Of a DNA stretch of 15,093 bases, positions 7,732 to 15,093 are shown in pieces. The notes beneath the pieces are model-generated. The model did no database searches, was not told the DNA's origin, and was given only the letters and a program-made list of their open reading frames with translations. The stretch is taken from assembly GCA_963979005.1 (NCBI GenBank), contig CAXBVF010000026.1, positions 1 to 15,093 of the forward strand, written 5' to 3'. The DNA is from UBA6164 sp963979005 (lineage in GTDB: Bacteria; Patescibacteriota; Gracilibacteria; BD1-5; UBA6164). Position 1 is the first letter of the stretch; every line of letters starts with the position of its first letter. The position numbers were made by a program, and so were the translations under genes.

Positions 7732-8376
7732 ATGAAGTTTCTACTCTTTTTTGTGTCACTTATTTTTTCATTAATTTTTTATATATTTCATAATTTATCT
7801 ATTTGAAAGGATTTTTTTTGAAAAAAGATTGAAATAGACCCTAATTTAAATTTAGTTTCTTTCAGTTCTAATATTTTAATAGAAAGCTTTGTTTTTTTAT
7901 TAATATGAGTTATTTTTTTGTATTTTTTTTCTAATTTAAAAAATAAATGATCAGCAAAATTAGAATGACATAAAATAGAAATATTTTATTTTTTATTTTA
8001 TATAGTATTTTTATTTTATATATATTTTTATAATAATAGCTTTGATTATAGCCTTCTTATTATAGTTATATTGTTTTTAATATCTGATATATTATTTAAT
8101 CATATATCAAATATTTTATCTCTTTCAAAGTACAAAAAAAATCTTAGATATTTTTGATTAGTCCTTAATTACATATGTTCAGTTTTTTCTGTGTATTATA
8201 TTTTTTCTACTGATAATAATCATTTTATTGCAGTTTTAATTCTTATTTATAGTATTTCTTTTAATGTTTTATTGCATAAAAAATATACAAATTATATTTC
8301 ACTTTTTCTATCAATATTAATAATTTTATTTTTAATTTATAATTTGTCTTTTTTTCTATTTGAGTTATATATATAG
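7732..8376 (+). CDS. Polytopic membrane protein, unknown function
   Basis: The 214-residue product is highly hydrophobic, dominated by Phe, Ile, Leu and Tyr, with about seven membrane helices: roughly residues 1-18, 45-66, 85-102, 105-124, 135-155, 157-175 and 180-210. Short charged loops such as KNKGSAKLEGHKIE separate them. TGA glycines fall at several points (for example LIGVIFLYF). There are no recognisable catalytic or transporter motifs. It lies 11 bases after the previous membrane protein and may form a complex with it. The base composition is even more T-rich than its neighbours, as expected for Phe/Leu/Ile-rich helices. Confidence 0.78.
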
Positions 8377-8408
8377 AATATTTATATTATATAATTAACT
8401 AATTACTA

Positions 8409-9818
8409 ATGACTAAACTAAAAATAAAATTAAGCGACATAAAAGATTCCAATTTAGTTTTTTTAGTTGAAAAAAACAGTGATTTAAAACAATTACAAAG
8501 CTTAAAACTAGATAAAAGCATAATTTTAAAAATTGAAAAAGTTATTAAAGATTCAAAAAACCAAAAACTAGATTTTTTCTTATGACTTAAAAATATTGAG
8601 AATCTTTTCATATTATTTTATAACCCAGAGAATAACAAAACTTTAATAGAGTTTTTGTGATCTGAACTACCTAAATTACCAAATAATTTATCATTATTAT
8701 CAAATAATGATAATAATTTGCTTGATCTTATTGATACCACTATTCTTTCAAGATATAAGTTTAACAAATATAAATCTGAATACAAAAAAGATAATATAAA
8801 TATACTTATTAACAATAAGACGAAGAAACTTGTTAAAAATAGGTTAGAAACTTTGGATAATATTATTTTTGCCAGAGATCTTTGAGAAACACCTTCTTCT
8901 GATTTATATCCTGAAGTATTTGCGAAGATGGCAAAATCTACCAAATTTAAAAAAACAAAAGTGAAAATTTTGAATTCTAAGCAGATAGAAAAAAAATGAT
9001 TACACTTACTTCATAATGTTTGAAAATGAAGTTCTAAGGGACCATATATGGTTATATTTGAAAGGATTATAAACAAGAACTACCCTACTGTTTGATTAGT
9101 ATGAAAATGAATTACTTTTGATACATGATGAATTCAGGTTAAACCTTGAGATCATATGTATGAGATGAAGTGAGATATGTGTTGAGCCGCTTGAGTTTTT
9201 GCTACTATGAAAGAATTAGATAATAAAAAATTGAATGTAAATATTGTTGCATGTCTTGTTTTGGCAGAAAATCATATTTCCTGAGATTCATATAAACCAT
9301 CTGATATAATTAAATCTTATAGTTGAAAAACGGTAGATGTTATTCATACAGATGCAGAATGAAGGCTTGTTTTAGCTGATTGAATTACTTATATATCAAA
9401 AAATTATAAGTTAGATAAAATAATCTCTATGGCTACACTAACGTGAGCAGTAATGGTAGCACTTTGATATAGATATGCATGAATAATGTGATCTGATAAG
9501 AAGTTAATCAATACTTTTATTGATTATTCAAAAAATAATTTTGAAAAATACGTGGAATTGCCATATGATAATTATTTTATTGAAAAAACTAGATCTTCAC
9601 AAGTAGCAGATTTAGAAAACTTAAATACATGAGTTTATGCTGGTTCTTCAATGTGAGCGGCTTTCTTATCAAATTTCTTATTAAACAAAGAGGCTTATAC
9701 CCATTTGGATATAGCTTGACCAGCTATTAATTCATTTGAAGCTTATTGATTATATAACAAATGAATGACAGGGTTTTGAGTAGATAGTTTATCAGAAATA
9801 TTAACAAATTTGAACTAA
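8409..9818 (+). CDS. pepA: M17 leucyl aminopeptidase (cytosol aminopeptidase)
   Basis: The 469-residue enzyme removes N-terminal residues from peptides with two metal ions. The N-terminal 200 or so residues are a divergent, Lys/Asn-rich regulatory domain, as in other M17 enzymes. The catalytic domain is clear: GKGITFDTGGIQVKP near residue 232 with the metal-binding Lys and Asp, KGDMCGAAGVFATM near residue 253, and the signature TDAEGRLVLADG near residue 314, which holds the metal-binding Asp and Glu and the catalytic Arg. The length is typical for the family (about 480-500). Nearly all motif glycines are TGA, making this a good witness of the code. It follows the uncharacterised membrane genes by 32 bases. 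It probably recycles peptides taken up by an organism with limited amino acid synthesis. Confidence 0.95.
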
Positions 9819-9829
9819 TAAATATAGTG

Positions 9830-10522
9830 ATGTATAATTTTATAAAAGATTTAATCGCTCCTAAAAAGTGTTATTCTTGTAATAAAGAATGACACTTTTT
9901 ATGTCCTTTATGTATGTCCAAAATGTCTAACTTTGAATCATTATGCTATGTATGTAAAGGAAGAATAGATAATTATAATGTCCATAACAAATGTTTGGAA
10001 GAAGTATATTATGACAAGATAATAATTCTATCTCATTATAAAAATAATATAGTATCAAAACTAATTAAGGATTTTAAATTTTATAATAAAAAAGACATAT
10101 GAATTGATTTTTGAAATTACTTATCGGAGTTATTTTTGGAAAATGAAATATATAAAAATACATCAAATTATGTTTTAATTTTTCCACCAATGTGATTTTT
10201 TAAGAAAATAAAAAAATGATATAATCATTCTGAAATTTTAGCAAAACAAGTATCAAAAAAAACTAATACAAAAATTGAACAATCATTAATTAAAAAGATA
10301 AAAACAACTAGACAACAATCAAAACTTTCTAGACAAGATAGGTTAGTTAATTTACATAATTCCTTTAAAATAAACAAAAATAAGCTAGACAATATTGACA
10401 AAAAAACTTTTATTATCGTGGATGATGTTATTTCAACTTGATCTACAATTAATGAATTATCAAAGATCTTAAAAGAATCATGAGCAAAAAAAGTCATATG
10501 ATTAATAGTTGCATCAGATTAA
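9830..10522 (+). CDS. comF: ComF family phosphoribosyltransferase-like protein
   Basis: The 230-residue product has the ComF layout. A zinc-binding N-terminus carries CYSC, CPLC and CYVC pairs within the first 50 residues. It is followed by a type I phosphoribosyltransferase fold with the PRPP-binding motif FIIVDDVISTGST near residue 200 and a QQSKLSRQDRLVNL segment typical of the family. ComF proteins support uptake of single-stranded DNA in natural competence. It starts 11 bases after the aminopeptidase stop. Translation passes TGA codons at conserved places, such as the motif glycine in ISTGST. Whether it acts in DNA uptake here is inference; no comEC or comEA is in the window. Confidence 0.9.
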
Positions 10523-10537
10523 TATTTATTGTATAAT
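10509..10537 (+). promoter_or_regulatory. Possible promoter of the zinc-ribbon gene
   Basis: A perfect TATAAT (10532-10537) lies 17 bases after TTGCAT (10509-10514), of which only TTG matches consensus. It would start transcription about 20 bases before the ATG at 10564, inside the gap after comF. Confidence 0.35.
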
Positions 10538-10563
10538 GAAGTAAATATATTAATTGTAAACAT

Positions 10564-11055
10564 ATGTCATTAGAACTTATTAAATCATGATGTCCAATTT
10601 GTGGATGAGATGTAGAAAATTTAACAAACACATGCGTAAACTGTTGAAAGGAATTTTCTATTAATAATTATTCTAAAATAAACACGGTTCAAGATACAAC
10701 CAAAGATAAAATAGATAATGCAGTAGAAAGAGATGTTGAAAAAAGATTTAATTTTTCTAATAAAAATTTTGAATCATATTCTATTACTCTAGATAGATGA
10801 AATAATACTATAAAATCTATATCATTTAAGCATAAATATAATAAAAAAGAGTATAAGTTTAGGTTAGCATTTAAATATAATGATTATTGAGATTTACTTT
10901 GAAAAAAAATTATAAAAGACTTAAAAATAGCAAAGAAAGTCAGAAATTGATATGGTGAATACAAATTCCCTAACTACTATAATTATATTTGAATTAATAA
11001 ATGAAACATAAATGAATTTGTTAGTTTATTATTGTTAGAGTTTAGTAACAATTAA
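10564..11055 (+). CDS. Zinc-ribbon protein, unknown function
   Basis: The 163-residue product opens with a compact zinc ribbon, CPIC at residues 10-13 and CVNC about 16 residues later. The rest has no cysteine and forms a predicted alpha/beta domain (residues 60-163) rich in Asn, Lys and Tyr, including RGNNTIKSISFKHKYNKKEY and GEYKFPNYYNYIG. There is no signal peptide or membrane segment. Zinc ribbons of this kind bind nucleic acid or protein, but I do not recognise the C-terminal domain. It lies 41 bases after comF, has a possible promoter of its own, and is followed at once by a terminator that closes this transcription unit. Confidence 0.72.
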
Positions 11056-11057
11056 TT

Positions 11058-11098
11058 AAAAAGATATTTAAATTAATTATTTGAATATCTTTTTTTTT
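11058..11098 (+). terminator. Rho-independent terminator
   Basis: The stem AAAAAGATATT (11058-11068) pairs with AATATCTTTTT (11084-11094) around a 15-base AT loop and is followed by more T. It ends the transcription unit of the zinc-ribbon gene three bases after its stop. The stem has only one GC pair, so strength is uncertain. Confidence 0.55.
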
Positions 11099-11125
11099 GA
11101 GTAAAATGAAAAGATAGTTTTACTC
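11099..11125. repeat. Inverted repeat in the uvrA leader
   Basis: GAGTAAAA (11099-11106) and TTTTACTC (11118-11125) form a perfect eight-base inverted repeat with an 11-base spacer, 14 bases before the uvrA ATG. It could be an operator or a leader hairpin. It does not match the Escherichia coli or Bacillus SOS box. Confidence 0.4.
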
Positions 11126-11138
11126 CTAAATTATTTTT

Positions 11139-13976
11139 ATGTCAAAATACCTAGAGGTTATTTGAGCAAAGACTCATAATTTAAAGAATGTTTCGGTTAA
11201 GATACCAAAAAATAAGATGACAGTTATAACATGAGTTTCATGAAGTTGAAAGTCTTCTTTGGCTTTTAATACTATTTATAATGTATGACAACAAAAGTAT
11301 CTTGAGAGCCTATCTTCATATGCTCGTATGTTTATTGGCTGAATGAATGAAGAGGCTGATGTATCTGAAATAAATTGATTATCTCCTACAATTTCTATTG
11401 ATCAAAAAACAACAAGTAAAAATCCTAGATCTACAGTATGAACAATAACGGAAATTTATGATTATTATAAACTTCTTTATTTAAATGTATGAGAAAGAAG
11501 ATGTGTTAAGTGTGAAACAATAGTAAAAAAAGACTCAATGTTAGACATAATTAATTATTTGTCTAACTTAGCTAGTTGAACAAAATTTATACTTAAATCC
11601 CCTATTAGTTGAGACTTTAATAGTATGGATGATGTAAAAAAAGAAGTATTAGATCTATGATTTATCAGATTTTCTGTCGATAATAATATATATACTGTCA
11701 ATGATGATATAGTTTTAGATAAAGTATGAAAAGTTCATATTATTATAGATAGATTAGTGAATAAAGATTATTCTAATAATGAATCAGCTGATACAAAAAG
11801 AATCAAAGATTCTCTATCTTTAGCCTATAAAATATGAAATTGACAACTAGTAATTGATGATACACTTTGAAATGAGCAGTCTTTTTCTAATGTATTCATA
11901 TGTTCTAATTGTTGACATGTGCCAGCTGAATTAAATATATCTAGTTTTTCTTTTAATTCACATAGTTGAGCCTGTCAGGAATGTCATTGACTATGAGTTA
12001 AAAAAGTATTCTTAGAGGAAAAAATTATAAATAGTAATTTAACTCTTCTAGAATGAGCTGTTATAGCACCATGATTTGGTTGAGATTATTTCTTTGCTCT
12101 ATTAGAAAAGATATGAAAGGAAAATAATATTGATTTAAATACTAATTATTCCCTACTTAAACAAAGAGAAAAAGACATTATTCTCCGTTGAACATGAGAA
12201 AAAATGTACAATGTTTCATATACTAACGAATATTGAGTAAAAAATACTTATAAATCTAGATTTGAATGAGTAATCAATACACTTACAAGAAGATATTTTG
12301 AATGATGAAATGAAAAAGGAATTTATGATGATTATATAATCGATATGGAATGTCTATTATGTAACTGACATAGATTAAATAGAGAAAGTTTATCTGTATA
12401 TTTAAATTCAATAAATATATGAGAACTGGCAGATTTATCCGTAAGCGATGCTATAATATTTTTAAAAGATATAAAATTAACAAAAGTTCAGGAAAAAATA
12501 TCTAAAAAAGTACTAAAGAATTCTCTAGAAAGACTTGAATTTCTTGCCGGAGTATGACTTACATATATGACTATTTCCAGAAAAGCATGAACCTTATCAT
12601 GATGAGAAGCACAAAGAATAAGGTTAGCTACACAAATTTGAACAAAATTAGAGTGAATTATATATGTCCTAGATGAGCCTTCTATTTGACTACACTCAAG
12701 AGACAATGATATGCTAATAGATAATTTAAAAAAATTAAGAGATATTTGAAATACCCTTATTATAGTTGAACATGATGAGGATATTATGAGAGAATGTGAT
12801 CATATTATAGACATTTGACCAGGAGCCTGAGTGCATGGTTGAGAAGTAGTTTCAGAATGAACTATGCAAGAAATTATAACAGATGATAATTCAGTAACAT
12901 GACCTTATTTAGATGGCACAAGAAATGTATTAGTTAAAAGAACTAATAGGGCATCTTTTAAAGATTCAAAGAAAAATGGACAAATATTAGATATAATATG
13001 AGCAAGTCAGCATAATTTAAAAAATATAGACGTATCTATTCCCCTTTCCAATTTCGTCGTAGTTACATGAGTTTCATGAAGTGGAAAATCAAGTTTAGTT
13101 AATGATATACTGGCTAATTATTTAGCTAATAACTTAAATAGAGCTAAAAGGGATGTATGATTAGTAAAAAGTATTTCAGGCCTTAAAAACCTAGATAAAG
13201 TAGTAAATATAGACCAATCCCCTATTTGAAAAACACCTAGATCTAATCCAGCTACTTATACTTGAGTATTTACACATATAAGAGAGGTATTTTCTATGAG
13301 CTCAGAAGCTCAAATTAGATGATTTGGGCCTGGAAGATTTAGTTTTAATACAAAACAATGAAGATGTAGTGAATGTGATTGAGATTGAGTAAAAAAGATT
13401 GAAATGCATTTCCTTCCTCCTGTTTATGTGGAATGTGAAACATGTAATTGAAAAAGATATAATTCTGAAACATTAAGTATTAAATATAAATGAAAAACTA
13501 TTTCAGACATATTAAATATGACTGTTGAGGAATGACTTGACTTTTTCTCTAATCATCCTAAAATACTAAAAATATTAAATGTTTTAAATGATGTATGATT
13601 AGCCTATATTAAACTGTGACAATCTAGTGTTACCCTATCTGGTTGAGAAGCACAAAGAATTAAGCTTTCAACAGAATTATCAAAGAGGTCTACATGAAAG
13701 ACTTTTTATATACTAGATGAGCCTACAACTGGATTACATTTTCAGGATGTAGATAAACTTTTAACTATATTGCATTCACTTGTTGATAAATGAAATTCAG
13801 TATTAGTTATAGAACATAATATGGATGTTATAATGAACGCTGATCATATAATTGATATTTGATTAGAGTGATGAGATAAATGATGAGAGCTAATGGTTAC
13901 TTGAACAGTTGATGATATACTTAAATGTAAAAAAAGCTATACTGCAAAAGCTATTAAAAAATATATTAATAAATAA
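11139..13976 (+). CDS. uvrA: Excinuclease ABC subunit A
   Basis: UvrA is the damage-sensing ATPase of nucleotide excision repair and loads UvrB. The 945-residue length is normal (about 940). ABC half 1 has Walker A GVSGSGKSS at residues 32-40, signature LSGGEAQRIRLA at about 486 and Walker B YVLDEPSIGLH at about 508. Half 2 has a second GVSGSGKSS at about 644, LSGGEAQRIKLS at about 834 and YILDEPTTGLH at about 858. Zinc modules are intact: CSNC/CQEC at 255 and 279, CSEC/CETC at 743 and 766. TGA encodes the Walker A glycines (11232, 11241, 11247) and both signature glycines (12600, 12603), which fixes the genetic code. It heads an operon with murB (five-base gap) and may be controlled through the leader inverted repeat. 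Confidence 0.98.
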
Positions 13977-13981
13977 ATTTA

Positions 13982-14866
13982 ATGATTATTGACAGTTTAA
14001 TAAAAAATAAGGATATTTCTAATCTATCAAATTTCAATACTAAAGCTTATTCTAAGTATTATTTTGAAATTAATTCTAGACAAGATATAGACAGTATTTA
14101 TGAAATATATAATTATGCTTTAAAAAATAATTTAAAGCTTTTATTTGTTGCTTGAGGAACAAATTTATTATTTGCTTTTGACATTTTTGATTGAATTATT
14201 ATTAAAAATAATCTATCATGATGGACATATAATAGTGAAACTAAAATATTGGAGTCTTATAGTAATGAGCTAATATCAGACATTTCTGAGTCTTTATTAA
14301 ACAATAGTAGACAAGTATTATGGAAAAGATTTATTTGACTACCATGAAGTATATGATGAGCTATATTTTGAAATGCTGGTTGTTTTTGACTTGAAACTGA
14401 AAATAATTTTGTAGAAGCAGAACTATTAGATTTAGAAACATGAAAAAGGACTATATTAGATAGGGAAGAAATGAAATTTAATTATAGAACAAGTATAATT
14501 AAGGAAACAAATAAATATTTTATTATAAAAGTAAAATTTGATTTATCTAAGTTAGTTGAAAAATATTCTTCGGATGTAGATAATTTATATTTTAGGGAAC
14601 ATAAACAACCAAAAGGGAATACTTGTGGTAGTTTTTTCAAAAATCCATCAAGAGAGAATTCCGCCTGAAAACTTATAGAAGATGTATGACTGAGGTGAAA
14701 TAAAATATGATGAGCCTTTTTTTCAGATAAACATGCTAATTTTTTAATGAACGATGGTACAGCTACATATACTGACTTATTAGATTTAATAAAATTGGCA
14801 CAAGAAAAAGTGAAGGGGACTTATAATTTAGATCTAGTACCTGAGGTAAGGATAATTTTTAATTAG
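13982..14866 (+). CDS. murB: UDP-N-acetylenolpyruvoylglucosamine reductase
   Basis: MurB is the FAD enzyme that reduces UDP-GlcNAc-enolpyruvate to UDP-MurNAc in the cytoplasm, the second committed step of peptidoglycan synthesis. The 294-residue product contains the FAD-binding AGGTNLLFAF (about residues 57-66), GLPGSIGGAIFGNAGCFG at about 120-137, NYRTS with the conserved Tyr-Arg, and CGSFFKNP with the proton-donor serine near residue 218. The C-terminal AGKLIEDVGLRGNKIGGAFF is followed by HANFLMN. By hand count about 15 of 21 glycines are TGA. It begins five bases after uvrA and is followed by a membrane-anchored gene after seven bases. It shows that the organism makes at least part of its own wall precursor. 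Confidence 0.96.
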
Positions 14867-14873
14867 TTTTATT

Positions 14874-15093
14874 ATGAAAAGAGTTTTTGAGATTTTATTA
14901 GCAACATTTATTATACTATTTATTATATATTCTTTATTATATGTATTCTTTTTTGATTCTATATGTAATATATACTCATGAGTTGATGAAAAGGATTTTA
15001 AAGAGGCAGTTAATAAATTAGCATTATGCAAAGATAGCTTAGTTTGTTATCCTAGTGATATAACAGTTAATGAACTAAATGAAGTAGATAATT
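14874..15093 (+). CDS. Membrane-anchored protein, N-terminal fragment
   Basis: The first 73 codons of a gene that runs off the window. Residues 1-4 are basic and residues 5-26 form one hydrophobic helix (ILLATFIILFIIYSLLYVFF), either an uncleaved anchor or a signal peptide. The visible part after it is acidic and holds three cysteines within about 40 residues (in SICNIY, ALCKDS, VCYPSD), with one TGA glycine. The cysteines would be extracytoplasmic and could form disulfides. Its place behind murB suggests an envelope role, but nothing identifies a family. Confidence 0.6.

Noticed and set aside
8399..8944. Two minus-strand reading frames
   Set aside because: They lie opposite the N-terminal domain of the M17 aminopeptidase, whose plus-strand frame is continuous to the catalytic motifs.
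5792..10102. Short separate genes or pseudogene pieces ending at TGA (5792-6031, 6788-6988, 8191-8376, 9914-10102)
   Set aside because: Reading TGA as glycine joins each into one longer continuous gene with no frameshift, so they are not broken genes.
10225..12706. Minus-strand frames at 10225-10497 and 12488-12706
   Set aside because: They are shadows of the ComF phosphoribosyltransferase domain and of the UvrA signature region.
11139..13976. UGA as tryptophan (mycoplasma-type code)
   Set aside because: TGA sits at invariant glycines of the Walker A loops and ABC signatures, where tryptophan would destroy function, and TGG is used for tryptophan elsewhere.
1..15093. Mobile element, prophage or CRISPR array
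   Set aside because: No transposase, integrase, terminal inverted repeats or regular repeat-spacer structure was seen; the named genes are housekeeping.

Overview
The window comes from a bacterium that reads UGA as glycine (translation table 25), which points to the Candidate Phyla Radiation lineages Absconditabacteria (SR1) or Gracilibacteria. The evidence is direct. In every recognisable gene, TGA falls in frame exactly where the family has an invariant glycine (both UvrA Walker A loops and ABC signatures, the MurB FAD-binding loop, the LAP and SHMT cores). All 14 visible stop codons are TAA (9) or TAG (5). The DNA is very AT-rich, starts lack a clear Shine-Dalgarno sequence, and I found no in-frame CGA or CGG codon. 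The last point leans towards Absconditabacteria, but that is inference. Under the standard code the genes appear as short fragments.

Layout. At 1-806 (+) is the C-terminal part of MutL with its endonuclease motif, followed by a strong bidirectional terminator. On the minus strand, 928-5431 holds tRNA-Arg(CCU), a tail-anchored helix-turn-helix/coiled-coil protein, serine hydroxymethyltransferase (glyA), a UMPH-1-type pyrimidine 5'-nucleotidase and an S41 C-terminal processing protease. The last two form a tight pair. A 360-base AT-rich divergent region (5432-5791) separates them from a plus-strand run, 5792-10522, with gaps of 3 to 32 bases. That run contains two small coiled-coil proteins, a large charged protein with three C-terminal membrane helices, a polytopic membrane protein, an M17 leucyl aminopeptidase and a ComF-type phosphoribosyltransferase. 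A zinc-ribbon protein (10564-11055) follows behind its own possible promoter and ends in a terminator. The window closes with uvrA, murB and the start of a membrane-anchored protein, again packed as an operon.

How it fits together. The recognised genes are housekeeping: mismatch and nucleotide-excision repair (MutL, UvrA), peptidoglycan precursor synthesis (MurB), envelope proteolysis (S41), peptide breakdown (M17), glycine/one-carbon metabolism (GlyA) and nucleotide turnover. The most novel material is the uncharacterised four-gene block 5792-8376 and the tail-anchored HTH protein with tandem TGTCTATAA repeats upstream of its gene. I saw no mobile element, CRISPR array, phage gene or rRNA.
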